Shown here one piece after another: positions 32,628-41,160 of a DNA stretch of 64,000 bases. Position numbers and translations under genes: made by a program. This stretch comes from a bacterium. GTDB taxonomy: Bacteria > Auribacterota > UBA3054. The first letter of the stretch is position 1. Each line of letters opens with the position of its first letter. Where the stretch lies: NCBI GenBank assembly GCA_017557885.1, contig JAFYXV010000004.1, positions 1-64,000 on the forward strand, read 5' to 3'. The notes under the pieces were generated by a model. That model was given only the letters and a program-made list of their open reading frames with translations, did no database searches and was not told the origin of the DNA.

Positions 32628-32636
32628 TGGTATAAT
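32628..32636 (+). promoter_or_regulatory. extended -10 promoter of transporter gene
   Basis: TGGTATAAT, a near-consensus extended -10 about 75 bp upstream of the ATG at 32711. No good -35. Confidence 0.6.
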
Positions 32637-32710
32637 TTTCGCGTATCGCAAAAAATGTCCGCTATTGGCGGAAATTTCCTAACCATTACCCAAAACTGAC
32701 CCAAACGACT

Positions 32711-34012
32711 ATGAAAGCCATTGAAAGAAAGTATCTGGTGCCGTTCTGCCTGGTCACGACGCTCTTCATTTTGTGGGGCATCGCCAACAACATGACGGAC
32801 ACGCTGCTCTCCGCCTTCAAGAAGATCATGTCCATGACGGACGCCCAGACATCCCTCATCCAGGCCGCCTTCTACGGCTCCTATTTCTGCTTTGCCATCC
32901 CCGCCGCGCTCTTCATCAGGCGCTTCAGCTACAAGAGCGGCGTCATTCTGGGTCTGGCGATCTACGCCGCCGGCTCCATGCTTTTCTTCCCGGCTTCCAA
33001 GACCGCTTCCTATGATTTCTATCTGATCTCCATCTACATCCTGGCGGGCGGCTGCGCCATATTGGAAACCACGGCCAACCCCTACATCCTGTCCATGGGC
33101 GCTGTGGAGACTTCCAACAGGCGTCTGAACATCGCCCAGGCCTTCAACCCGCTGGGCTCTCTGACCGGCGTGCTCCTGAGCCGCTTCTTCATCCTCTCCC
33201 AGCTTGACAGCGCGGACGCCACGGCGCGCGCCGCCATGAGCGAGGCTGAGCTGCAGGCCATCCAGGCCCACGAGCTTTCCGCGGTGACCTGGACCTATAT
33301 GGCCGTGGGCTTCGTTCTGATCGCCGTCCTGATCGCCATGCTGCTGGTGAAGATGCCTGAGGGCGCCGACACCAACAAGGACAGCTTCCTTTCCGCCTAT
33401 GGACGGCTCGTCAAGAACTGGAAGTTCGTCTTCGGCGTGGTGGCCCTCTTCTTCTACATGGGCGCGCAGATCGGCACCTGGTCCTTCACCATCCGCATGG
33501 TCATCAGGGAATTCAACATCAGCGAGGCTTTGGCCGGCAACTACCAGATAGCGACCATCGTCATCTTCATCATCGCCCGCTTCGTCTTCACCTGGCTGAT
33601 GAAGTACGTGACGCCCTCCAAGCTGCTGGTCTGGGCGGCCGTCATCGGCATAGCCATGGCCCTCATCGTTATGCTTTGCCACGGCATGTGCGGCGGCTGG
33701 CTCTGCGTGGGCGCGATCCTCTCCATATCCATCGCCCTCTCCCTCATGTTCCCGACCATCTACGGCCTGGCTCTCGAGGACGTGGGCGCGGACGCCAAGA
33801 TCGGCTCCTCCGGCCTTATCATGGCCATCCTGGGCGCCGCGGTGATCACCCCGGTCCAGGGCAAGATCTCCGACCTGACCAACATCAACACCGCCTTCGT
33901 GGTGGTGGCGGTCTGTTTCGCGGTGGTCATGCTCTACGGCCTGACAGTCATCCTGACCAAGTCTGACAAGGCTTCCGGCACGGCTTCCGGCGACGCGGTC
34001 CAAGCGGCGTAA
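32711..34012 (+). CDS. MFS sugar transporter, FucP (fucose permease)-like
   Basis: 433-aa 12-helix permease of the FHS family. FILWGIANNMTDTLLSAFKK (residues 20-39) and ILETTANPYILSMG (about 117-130) match FucP proteins, which take up L-fucose or other sugars with protons through the inner membrane. The sugar here cannot be named, since no catabolic genes adjoin. It is a single-gene unit with its own promoter and terminator. Confidence 0.88.
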   Translation: MKAIERKYLVPFCLVTTLFILWGIANNMTDTLLSAFKKIMSMTDAQTSLIQAAFYGSYFCFAIPAALFIRRFSYKSGVILGLAIYAAGSMLFFPASKTASYDFYLISIYILAGGCAILETTANPYILSMGAVETSNRRLNIAQAFNPLGSLTGVLLSRFFILSQLDSADATARAAMSEAELQAIQAHELSAVTWTYMAVGFVLIAVLIAMLLVKMPEGADTNKDSFLSAYGRLVKNWKFVFGVVALFFYMGAQIGTWSFTIRMVIREFNISEALAGNYQIATIVIFIIARFVFTWLMKYVTPSKLLVWAAVIGIAMALIVMLCHGMCGGWLCVGAILSISIALSLMFPTIYGLALEDVGADAKIGSSGLIMAILGAAVITPVQGKISDLTNINTAFVVVAVCFAVVMLYGLTVILTKSDKASGTASGDAVQAA

Positions 34013-34043
34013 TAAGCCTAGAAAAACGCGCTTTAGCATTTTC

Positions 34044-34072
34044 GCGCCTCCCTTTCCGGGGGGCGCTTTTTT
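34044..34072 (+). terminator. Rho-independent terminator
   Basis: A 9-bp stem, GCGCCTCCC with GGGGGGCGC (one G-T pair), around TTTCC, followed by six T. It ends the transporter gene. Confidence 0.85.
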
Positions 34073-34117
34073 CTTCCCCGGGGAGGTTCTTCCGGGGCAT
34101 TTTTTGCCTGTTTTATT

Positions 34118-34152
34118 CCCGCCTTTCAGGCGGGCCCCGGATGTGCTATAAT
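34118..34152 (+). promoter_or_regulatory. promoter of cmk-pyrD with upstream hairpin
   Basis: TGCTATAAT (34144-34152) is a near-consensus extended -10. The place of the -35 box is taken by a perfect hairpin, CCCGCCT, TTC, AGGCGGG (34118-34134), which may be an operator or simply part of a second terminator. Confidence 0.5.
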
Positions 34153-34181
34153 TTAAATAACAAATAGAACTATTTCATTTT

Positions 34182-34850
34182 ATGATCATAGCCATCGACG
34201 GAACAGTTTCCTCCGGGAAAAGCACCGCGGCCAAGAACGTGGCCCGGGAGCTGGGTCTGCTTTACATCAACACCGGGTTGATGTACAGGGCGGTGGCGGC
34301 TTATTGCTTGAATTCCGGAGTCGATACCGCGGACAAAGAAAAAGTGGCCTCTTTGGCCAAAGAACTTACGATCGACCTCGTGAACAAAGAGGACGGGCAG
34401 CACGTCCTGGCCAACGGCGAGGACCTGACGGCCCAGTGCAAGGGCCCGGCGGTGGCCAAGGCGGTCTCCGACGTCGCCGACAACGTGGAAGTCCGGAAGC
34501 GCCTGGTGGCGGAGCAGCGCAGGCTGGGCCTGGCGGCCAAGCCCGGAGCCGTCATGGAAGGGCGCGACATCGGCTCCGTGGTCTTCCCGGACGCGGACAT
34601 CAAGTTTTTCATCACGGCCCCGCCGGAAGTGAGGGCCCACCGTCGCTGCCTGGAATTCAGGGAGAACGGCAAGGACGTTCCCGAAGAGGAGGTCCTGCGC
34701 TCGATCCTGGAAAGGGACAAGCGCGACCGGGAGCGCCCGATGGGCGCGCTCATCCAGCTGCCGGAGGCGATCCCTCTGGACACCGGCGACCTGACCAGGG
34801 AAGAAGTCACGCAAAAAATAGTGGAGCACGTCAATGCGGCCAGATCTTAG
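34182..34850 (+). CDS. cmk: cytidylate kinase
   Basis: 222-aa enzyme phosphorylating CMP and dCMP. The P-loop is IDGTVSSGKSTAAKNVAREL, and YINTGLMYRAVA and GRDIGSVVFPDADIKFFITA are family signatures. Length is normal. It overlaps pyrD by 17 bases, joining two pyrimidine genes on one transcript. Confidence 0.96.
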   Translation: MIIAIDGTVSSGKSTAAKNVARELGLLYINTGLMYRAVAAYCLNSGVDTADKEKVASLAKELTIDLVNKEDGQHVLANGEDLTAQCKGPAVAKAVSDVADNVEVRKRLVAEQRRLGLAAKPGAVMEGRDIGSVVFPDADIKFFITAPPEVRAHRRCLEFRENGKDVPEEEVLRSILERDKRDRERPMGALIQLPEAIPLDTGDLTREEVTQKIVEHVNAARS

Positions 34851-35745
34851 CGTAAAAATAGGCTCGTTCACTTTCAAGAACCCCGTGTGGGTGGCTTCCG
34901 GCACCTTCGGCAACGGCGAGGAGCTGGAGGAACTGACCGACATCACCAAGCTCGGCGCGGTGGTCATGAAAGGCGCCACCCTTGAGCCCAGGGAGGGCAA
35001 TCCCTATTCCCGCATCGTCGAGACCCCCTCCGGGATCCTGAACTGCATAGGCTTGCAGAACCCCGGGCTGGAGGAAGCCCTGGACAAAAAGGCCCGCTAT
35101 CTCCACGAAAAAGGCGTGGCGGCAATATTGAACATTTCCGGACATTCCGCGGAAGAGTACGGGCTGATGGCTGAGAAAGCGGAGGCCTGCCCTTACGTGG
35201 CGGCGGTGGAGATGAACGTCTCCTGCCCCAACGTGAAGGAGGGCGGCATAACCTTCGGCACCGACCCCAGGGTCCTGGGGCCGGCGGTCAAACTCGCCAG
35301 GGAAGGGCTGAAGACCAAGCCCCTGATCGTGAAACTGACGCCCAACGTCACGGACATCACCGTGACGGCGAAGTGCGCCGAGGACAACGGGGCGGACGCG
35401 GTGTCTTTGATCAACACCCTGACCGGCCTGGTCATTGACACGAAAAGGCGCCGCCCGGTTCTGGGCAACATAACCGGCGGGCTGTCCGGCCCGGCGGTCC
35501 GGCCCGTGGCGGTCCGGATGGTTTGGCAGGCCGCGAAAGCCGTGAAGATCCCCGTGGTGGGGCTGGGCGGCATCGAGTGCCTGGACGACGCGCTGCAGTT
35601 CTTCATCGCCGGCGCCTCCGCGGTGCAGATCGGCACCGCCAGCTTTTACGAGCCCAGGACGGCGGAGAAGATCGCGCTGGAGCTTCCGGATTATCTTGAG
35701 AAAAACGGCTTTTCCTCCGTCGGGGAACTCAGGGGAGATTTCTAG
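34834..35745 (+). CDS. pyrD: dihydroorotate dehydrogenase, class 1B catalytic subunit
   Basis: 303-aa FMN enzyme oxidising dihydroorotate to orotate. WVASGTFGNG, NCIGLQNPG and the catalytic-Cys segment EMNVSCPNVKEGG (Cys as base, typical of class 1) are present. C-terminal VGLGGIECLDDALQFFIAGA binds FMN phosphate. Class 1B enzymes normally pair with the Fe-S flavoprotein PyrK, which is not in this window. It is followed one base later by the rhomboid gene. Confidence 0.95.
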   Translation: MRPDLSVKIGSFTFKNPVWVASGTFGNGEELEELTDITKLGAVVMKGATLEPREGNPYSRIVETPSGILNCIGLQNPGLEEALDKKARYLHEKGVAAILNISGHSAEEYGLMAEKAEACPYVAAVEMNVSCPNVKEGGITFGTDPRVLGPAVKLAREGLKTKPLIVKLTPNVTDITVTAKCAEDNGADAVSLINTLTGLVIDTKRRRPVLGNITGGLSGPAVRPVAVRMVWQAAKAVKIPVVGLGGIECLDDALQFFIAGASAVQIGTASFYEPRTAEKIALELPDYLEKNGFSSVGELRGDF

Positions 35746-35746
35746 A

Positions 35747-36700
35747 ATGAGTTTGCAGGACCGGGATTATTATCGCGAACAGGGCCGCGCCCAGAACAGC
35801 CGCGGGGGGTTCATAACGTACCTCACGCCGGTGGTGAAGTGGCTGCTTATCCTGAACGTGGGCGTTTTCGTGGTCCAGTATTTCTGCGAGAAGATCTTCC
35901 AGGTGCCCTTTTTCGTCACGAAGATCTTTTACATGGGCAACAAGCCGGTGATCGAGTATTCCGAATACGAGAAAATCTTCGCCCTGTACGTGCCTTACCT
36001 CAAGAAGTATTTTCTTTTCAGCCAGTACCTGACCTACCAGTTCCTGCACGGGGGCTTCACCCATCTTTTGTTCAACATGCTGGCCCTTTACATGTTCGGC
36101 CGCTACATCGAATACCAGATCGGCTCCCGGCCTTTTTTGAAGCTTTACCTTATGGGCGGGATCTTCGCCGGCATCTGCCACCTGCTTTTCGTCAATTCCT
36201 ACGGCGTGCCGGTGGTGGGCGCCTCCGGGGCTCTGTGCGCGGTCCTGGCGGCCTTCGCGGCTTTGAATCCCGACACCAAGCTCATGGTCTTCCTGGGATT
36301 CATCCCGGTGATCATGAAGGCCAGGACCATGGTGCTCCTCTACGCGGGCTTCACGCTTCTGATGGCGATAATAGGCGGCGGCAACGTGGCGCACCTGGCC
36401 CATCTGGGCGGGCTGATCTTCGGCTTCCTGTACGTCAAGAATTTCCTGGGCCTGAGAAGACTGATCGGCTACGCGCCGGGGGAAATTCCCAGGGCGAATT
36501 CCTTCGGCCGCTTCAAGGAGCGGGCCAAAGTTTACAGGGGCAAGGAACGCGAAGAGGCGGAGCCCGGTAAGGCCGGACCGGCTGACACCACCGGCGACCC
36601 CAGGTTCGACGCCATTTTGGAAAAAATGAAAAGGGACGGGATGCACACTCTTACGGATGAGGATTGGCAATACATCCAGAAAAAAAGGAGCGAGCAATGA
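35747..36700 (+). CDS. rhomboid-family intramembrane serine protease
   Basis: 317-aa protein with about six TM helices. The nucleophile Ser is in VVGASGALCAVLAAF (about residues 155-169) and the catalytic His is in VAHLAHLGGLIFGFLY. HGGFTHLLFNMLALYMFG is the L1 and helix-2 signature. The start is ATG 35747, right after the pyrD stop. The C-terminus is a basic cytoplasmic tail ending in a small DPRFDAILEKMKRDG module often seen in PVC rhomboids (from memory). It cleaves membrane-embedded substrates; targets unknown. Confidence 0.9.
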   Translation: MSLQDRDYYREQGRAQNSRGGFITYLTPVVKWLLILNVGVFVVQYFCEKIFQVPFFVTKIFYMGNKPVIEYSEYEKIFALYVPYLKKYFLFSQYLTYQFLHGGFTHLLFNMLALYMFGRYIEYQIGSRPFLKLYLMGGIFAGICHLLFVNSYGVPVVGASGALCAVLAAFAALNPDTKLMVFLGFIPVIMKARTMVLLYAGFTLLMAIIGGGNVAHLAHLGGLIFGFLYVKNFLGLRRLIGYAPGEIPRANSFGRFKERAKVYRGKEREEAEPGKAGPADTTGDPRFDAILEKMKRDGMHTLTDEDWQYIQKKRSEQ

Positions 36701-37353
36701 GCAGCAACACCGAAGTCTTGAGGAACTGGCGGGGCGCGAAGCTTTGCCAAAGGACGGTCGAAAGCCTGAAGCGCCGCGGCTTCAAGGCCAAATATTTCGC
36801 GACCTCCGCGGAAGCCAGGGAATATATCCTTAACGAGGCCCGGGCCGTCGGGACCATCGGCTGCGGCGGTTCGCTCTCCATGACGGAAGCGGGAGTCTAC
36901 GAGGCCATCCAGGCCCTGGGCAAAAAGATCATGAACCATTCCACGGAAGGGCTCTCCCCCGAGGAGAAGCTGGAAATAAGAAGAGCGCAGCTGACCTGCG
37001 ACCTTTTCCTTTCCGGCATCAACGCCCTGACTTCGGGCGGCGAGATCGTCAACATCGACGGCGTGGGGAACCGCGTGGCGGCCACGATCTTCGGGCCGAA
37101 GATGGTGATCATGCTGGCCGGCCGGAACAAGATCGTGGACGGCCCCCTGGAAGAGGCCGTGAAAAGGGCGAAGAACGTGGCCGCCCCCCTGAACGCCGAA
37201 AGGCTGGGCTGCAAGACGCCCTGCGTGACCACCGGGAAATGCGAGGACTGCCAGAGCGGGGAAAACATCTGCCGCGTGACCGCGGTCTTCTCCAGGCCTC
37301 CCAAAATGACAGACATCAGGATCCTCATCGTCAACGAGGACCTTGGACTTTAA
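36697..37353 (+). CDS. LUD (LutC/YkgG-like) domain protein
   Basis: 218-aa protein of the LUD family. TIGCGGSLSMTEAGVYEAI, GINALTSGGEIVNIDGVGNR and GPKMVIMLAGRNKIV are characteristic. LutC-type proteins take part in L-lactate oxidation, but stand-alone versions like this have no settled role. The C-terminal Cys cluster (CKTPCVTTGKCEDCQSGENIC, split over about residues 169-189) probably binds metal or an Fe-S cluster. It overlaps the rhomboid stop by four bases and sits 52 bp before the Fe-S scaffold-like gene. Confidence 0.85.
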   Translation: MSSNTEVLRNWRGAKLCQRTVESLKRRGFKAKYFATSAEAREYILNEARAVGTIGCGGSLSMTEAGVYEAIQALGKKIMNHSTEGLSPEEKLEIRRAQLTCDLFLSGINALTSGGEIVNIDGVGNRVAATIFGPKMVIMLAGRNKIVDGPLEEAVKRAKNVAAPLNAERLGCKTPCVTTGKCEDCQSGENICRVTAVFSRPPKMTDIRILIVNEDLGL

Positions 37354-37405
37354 AAATCGCACTCAAACAAACATCTAATCAATCAATAACTATTTGGAGA
37401 AAAAA

Positions 37406-38098
37406 ATGATCTACTCACAGGAAGTCACAGAAATGTGCTGTGTCAAAAAGGGTCCGAATCACGGGCCGGCTCCCATCCCGCAGGAAGGGTTGTGGACCCA
37501 GTCCAAAGAAGTGAAGGACATCAACGGTTTCACTCACGGCATCGGCTGGTGCGCGCCCCAGCAGGGCGCCTGCAAGCTGACCCTGAACGTCAAGGAAGGC
37601 GTCATCCAGGAAGCGCTGGTGGAGACCATCGGCTGCTCCGGCATGACCCACTCCGCGGCCATGGCGGCTGAGATACTGATCGGCAAAACGATCCTGGAAG
37701 CTCTCAACACCGACCTGGTCTGCGACGCCATCAACACCGCCATGCGCGAACTCTTTCTGCAGATCGTTTACGGCCGCACCCAGTCCGCTTTCTCCGAGAA
37801 CGGCCTGCCGGTGGGCGCCGGTCTGGAAGACCTTGGCAAAGGCCTGAGAAGCCAGGTGGGCACCACCTACGCGACTCTCGCCAAAGGCCCCCGCTACCTC
37901 GAGCTGGCGGAAGGCTACATCACCCGTCTGGGCCTGGACGCGGAAGGCGAGATCATCGGCTACGAGTTCGTCCACATGGGCAAGATGATGGAAATGATCA
38001 AGAAGGGCACCGAGGCCGGCGAAGCCTTGAAGAAAGCCACGAACTGCTACGGCCGTTTCGCCGAGGCCGCCAAATACATCGACCCGCGTCACGAATAA
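37406..38098 (+). CDS. Fe-S assembly scaffold-like protein (GGGtGRT partner)
   Basis: 230-aa protein with an IscU/NifU-type fold signature: GWCAPQQGACKLTLNV and ETIGCSGMTHSAAMAAEIL. It is the usual partner gene of GGGtGRT proteins in anaerobes. ATG 37406 follows GGAG; an in-frame start 12 bases upstream lacks a ribosome site. Candidate cluster ligands are Cys at about residues 12, 13, 49, 56 and 77. It probably binds a metal cluster together with the next gene's product, but the target enzyme is unknown. Confidence 0.85.
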   Translation: MIYSQEVTEMCCVKKGPNHGPAPIPQEGLWTQSKEVKDINGFTHGIGWCAPQQGACKLTLNVKEGVIQEALVETIGCSGMTHSAAMAAEILIGKTILEALNTDLVCDAINTAMRELFLQIVYGRTQSAFSENGLPVGAGLEDLGKGLRSQVGTTYATLAKGPRYLELAEGYITRLGLDAEGEIIGYEFVHMGKMMEMIKKGTEAGEALKKATNCYGRFAEAAKYIDPRHE

Positions 38099-38110
38099 GG
38101 AGGAAAAGCT

Positions 38111-39106
38111 ATGTTGTTTGAAAGTTACGAAAGACGCATCGGACAGATCACTCCCGTCTTGGAAAAATACGGTATGAAGACCCTGGAAGAGGCCAACGAG
38201 CTTTGCCTCAGCAAGGGGATAGACGTGGCCGCCATCGTGCGCGGCATCCAGCCCATCTGCTTTGAGAACGCCTGCTGGGCCTACACCCTGGGCGCCGCCA
38301 TCGCCATCAAGAAAGGCTGCAAGAAAGCCGCCGACGCCGCGGAAGCCATCGGCGAGGGCCTCCAGGCCTTCTGCATTCCCGGCTCCGTGGCCGACGACCG
38401 CAAGGTGGGCCTGGGCCACGGCAACCTGGGCGCCATGCTTCTCCGCGAGGAGACGAAGTGCTTCGCTTTCCTGGCCGGCCACGAGAGCTTCGCGGCCGCG
38501 GAAGGCGCCATCGGCATCGCCAAGTCCGCCAACAAGGTCCGCAAAGAGCCCCTGCGCGTGATCCTGAACGGCCTGGGCAAGGACGCGGCCTTCATCATCT
38601 CCCGCATCAACGGCTTCACCTACGTGCAGACCAAGTTCGACTACGCCACCGGCAAGCTCGCCATCGTCAAGGAGACCCCGTACTCCCAGGGCGAGCGCGG
38701 CAAAGTCCGCTGCTACGGCGCCGACGACGTCAGGGAAGGCGTGGCCATCATGCACCATGAGAAAGTGGACGTCTCCATCACCGGCAACTCCACCAACCCC
38801 ACCCGCTTCCAGCATCCTGTGGCCGGCACTTACAAGAAAGAGTGCGTCGAGCAGGGCAAGAAGTACTTCTCGGTTGCCTCTGGCGGCGGCACGGGCCGCA
38901 CCCTGCATCCGGACAACATGGCCGCCGGCCCCGCCTCCTACGGCATGACCGACACCATGGGCCGCATGCACAGCGACGCCCAGTTCGCCGGCTCCTCCTC
39001 CGTTCCGGCCCACGTGGAAATGATGGGCCTGATCGGCATGGGCAACAACCCCATGGTGGGCGCCACCGTGGCGGTTGCCGTGGCCGTGGAAGAAGCCTCC
39101 AAGTAA
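38111..39106 (+). CDS. GGGtGRT protein
   Basis: 331-aa protein named for its SGGGTGRTLHPDNM motif (about residues 258-271). Other near-invariant stretches are QPICFENACWAYTLGAAIAI, LLREETKCFAFLAGHESFA and MGRMHSDAQFAGSSSVPAH. Sequence and length match the family closely as remembered. Function is undetermined; constant pairing with an IscU/NifU-like scaffold suggests Fe-S or metal cofactor work. GGAGG lies before the ATG, 12 bp after the partner gene. Strong codon bias suggests high expression. Confidence 0.93.
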   Translation: MLFESYERRIGQITPVLEKYGMKTLEEANELCLSKGIDVAAIVRGIQPICFENACWAYTLGAAIAIKKGCKKAADAAEAIGEGLQAFCIPGSVADDRKVGLGHGNLGAMLLREETKCFAFLAGHESFAAAEGAIGIAKSANKVRKEPLRVILNGLGKDAAFIISRINGFTYVQTKFDYATGKLAIVKETPYSQGERGKVRCYGADDVREGVAIMHHEKVDVSITGNSTNPTRFQHPVAGTYKKECVEQGKKYFSVASGGGTGRTLHPDNMAAGPASYGMTDTMGRMHSDAQFAGSSSVPAHVEMMGLIGMGNNPMVGATVAVAVAVEEASK

Positions 39107-39121
39107 ACCCCCAAAAAAGAC

Positions 39122-39143
39122 GGCGGCGGGGCGACCCGCCGCC
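39122..39143 (+). promoter_or_regulatory. intercistronic hairpin with GCGA tetraloop
   Basis: A 9-bp perfect stem, GGCGGCGGG with CCCGCCGCC, closed by a GNRA-type GCGA loop, between GGGtGRT and the esterase gene. No T-run follows. It may stabilise the upstream mRNA or reduce read-through. Confidence 0.5.
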
Positions 39144-39155
39144 CTCCCAAAAACC

Positions 39156-40010
39156 ATGAAAAAAATCTTTCTCCTCCTTCTGCTCGCCTTCGCCTTCGCC
39201 GCCGCGGCGAAAGGCGCGGTCTTGAAAACTTTCGAGATGGACAGCAAGGTCCTGGACGCCAAAAGGACCTACGCCGTGCTTTTCCCGGACGCCTACGAAA
39301 GCGACACCAACACGTTCTTCCCTGTGCTTTACACCTTGCACGGACTGGGCGACAAGCCAGAGAACTGGTACAAGAACATTCCCATGGGCGACATCTTGGA
39401 AGACCTGATCAAGAAAGGCGAGATCAAGCCCTTCCTGATGGTGACGGTCCAGGCCATGGGCAACGACGAGAAGGAGGGGATAGGCTACTTCGACCAGCCG
39501 GGCTGGAAAGCCCAGACGTTCTTCTTCGAGGAATTCATTCCCCAGATCGAAAAGCAGTTCCGGGTCAGGAAGGACAAGGGCGGGCGCTCCCTTACCGGCA
39601 TCTCCATGGGCGGAGGCGGCGCCTTGAGCTACGCCTACCAGCATCCCGAGATGTTCAGCTCGGTCTACGCCATGAGCCCCTGGGTCAACTCCACCAGGTG
39701 GTATCCAGAGGCCCCCTTCGGAACGCCGCTTTACAATCTGGGCCGTTCCGTCCTGGCTTACGACACCGCCAATTTCATCAGGCGCGCCTCCGAGGAGAAG
39801 AAGGAGCAGCTTAGGACCGTCAAATGGTTCGTGCACATCGGAGACGACGACTTCCTTTTCGAGTGCGCCAGCGATTTTCACACCGCCATGCGGGACGCCC
39901 GTATCCCCGACGAGTTCAGGGTGGAGGACGGCAACCACAGCTGGTGGTACTGGAACAAAATAACTCCTGAAATGCTGAAATTCACCAGCGACAATTTCAA
40001 AAACGAATGA
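39156..40010 (+). CDS. secreted esterase, CE1/esterase D-like
   Basis: 284-aa exported alpha/beta hydrolase. A signal peptide (1-22) is followed by FPVLYTLHGLGDKPENWYKN and the nucleophile elbow GISMGGGGAL (about residues 149-158). The acid is probably in HIGDDDFLFE and the His in VEDGNHSWWYW. The family includes feruloyl and acetyl-xylan esterases that trim acyl groups from plant polysaccharides; the substrate here is unknown. It shares an ATGA overlap with the next gene. Confidence 0.85.
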   Translation: MKKIFLLLLLAFAFAAAAKGAVLKTFEMDSKVLDAKRTYAVLFPDAYESDTNTFFPVLYTLHGLGDKPENWYKNIPMGDILEDLIKKGEIKPFLMVTVQAMGNDEKEGIGYFDQPGWKAQTFFFEEFIPQIEKQFRVRKDKGGRSLTGISMGGGGALSYAYQHPEMFSSVYAMSPWVNSTRWYPEAPFGTPLYNLGRSVLAYDTANFIRRASEEKKEQLRTVKWFVHIGDDDFLFECASDFHTAMRDARIPDEFRVEDGNHSWWYWNKITPEMLKFTSDNFKNE

Positions 40011-41125
40011 TTATGAAAAAACTTATTCTGCTTTTCTTTTTAGCCGCGCCTTTCTTTGCGTTGGCCGACACCGGCGTGACCGAGGATACGGTTAAGGCGC
40101 TTCTTAAAGATATGGGAGAGCCGGAGTCTTTTGAGTTTTCCGACGAGGCTGTGCAGTCTCTGGTTCAAATTAAAGGCAGCAAAAAAGAAGGCACGGCTTT
40201 TGTCGCGCGATTGGATCACAAGTATTACTGTCTGGTTTCCCCGAGAGTGCTGGCGGAAAATGCGGGATTAACAATCAAGGACGTTAAGGGCGAAAAGCTT
40301 CAGCCTGAAGGCATGGAATGTTCTTCGGACGGGCGTGTAGTGAGGCTTCGATTGAAGGAGCGGCCTGTGGAATCAGCAGGGGTGGGAAGCCCGGATCCGG
40401 GAGCGACCTTGAGGCTCCTGACTCTCAATATGGCTAAAAAAGAGATCCTCACATACCCCATCGTGGCGGCGAGAAAAGGCGAGGGGCGGATCGACCTGAA
40501 AGATTTTTTAAACGCCCAATACCTAGGGTATCCGGTTTTCGATTCCAACAGCAAACCCTGCGGTTTCTTGGAAAACCGGGTCCAAAAAAACATCGGCGAC
40601 CTTAATTCCTCCACGAACCGCCATGTCATGAGCAACGTTAGTTTCGTTACGAACGTTGAAGACGCCAAATGGGAAACGGCGGGGAAAAATTTCCTGCCGG
40701 AATCAGCCAGGCTGATGAAGAAAGAAGACACGCTTTACGAGGCGGCTTTTTTGTGCTGGCAGTGGATGAACGTCACGGTCTTCCACGAGGTGAGCACCAA
40801 CGGCATGGTGAAATCTGAACCCTTGCTTCTTTGGGCGAAGGTCCACAACGCCAGGGTGGAGAAACTTGGGGAGGCCAAGGACAAGTATATGTCGGGCGGA
40901 AAAGGCGCCGCCTCCGCTGTCAAAGAGATCTCCGAAACCATAAAAAAAGACGCGCTGGATCTGAGATCAGCCGTGAAAAAAGCCTTGGAGGGAGACGACC
41001 AAGCGATAACCCAACCGGCTTTGATAAACCGCGTCAAAGCTTTGCAAGAAAACGAAAAAACGCTAGTCAAGGGCATTGAATATATGGCGGACCACATGGC
41101 CGCCCAGCTCAAGCCAAAAAAATAA
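40007..41125 (+). CDS. exported protein, possible inactive trypsin-like fold
   Basis: 372-aa secreted protein. The start is ATG 40007, overlapping the esterase stop; ATG 40013 is an equally good choice and gives the same signal peptide (MKKLILLFFLAAPFFALA). Residues 45-190 have a beta pattern with EGTAFVARLDHKYY and GYPVFDSNSKPCGFLEN, reminiscent of trypsin-like domains, but no His-Asp-Ser triad is apparent, with Val in place of the GxSG serine. The C-terminal 100 residues are helical and Lys-rich. No function assigned. Confidence 0.6.
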   Translation: MIMKKLILLFFLAAPFFALADTGVTEDTVKALLKDMGEPESFEFSDEAVQSLVQIKGSKKEGTAFVARLDHKYYCLVSPRVLAENAGLTIKDVKGEKLQPEGMECSSDGRVVRLRLKERPVESAGVGSPDPGATLRLLTLNMAKKEILTYPIVAARKGEGRIDLKDFLNAQYLGYPVFDSNSKPCGFLENRVQKNIGDLNSSTNRHVMSNVSFVTNVEDAKWETAGKNFLPESARLMKKEDTLYEAAFLCWQWMNVTVFHEVSTNGMVKSEPLLLWAKVHNARVEKLGEAKDKYMSGGKGAASAVKEISETIKKDALDLRSAVKKALEGDDQAITQPALINRVKALQENEKTLVKGIEYMADHMAAQLKPKK

Positions 41126-41160
41126 AAATTCCAAAAATATAAAAAACAAAGGAGTGAAAA

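Noticed and set aside
30275-34039. 1254-residue open frame on the minus strand
   Set aside because: It runs antisense to miaA, AsmA-like, BrkB-like and transporter genes that have clear family motifs. It is His/Asp/Gly-rich low-complexity sequence caused by strong codon bias on the other strand.
37415-39262. 615-residue open frame on the minus strand
   Set aside because: Antisense shadow of the scaffold-like and GGGtGRT genes; no family similarity and odd composition.
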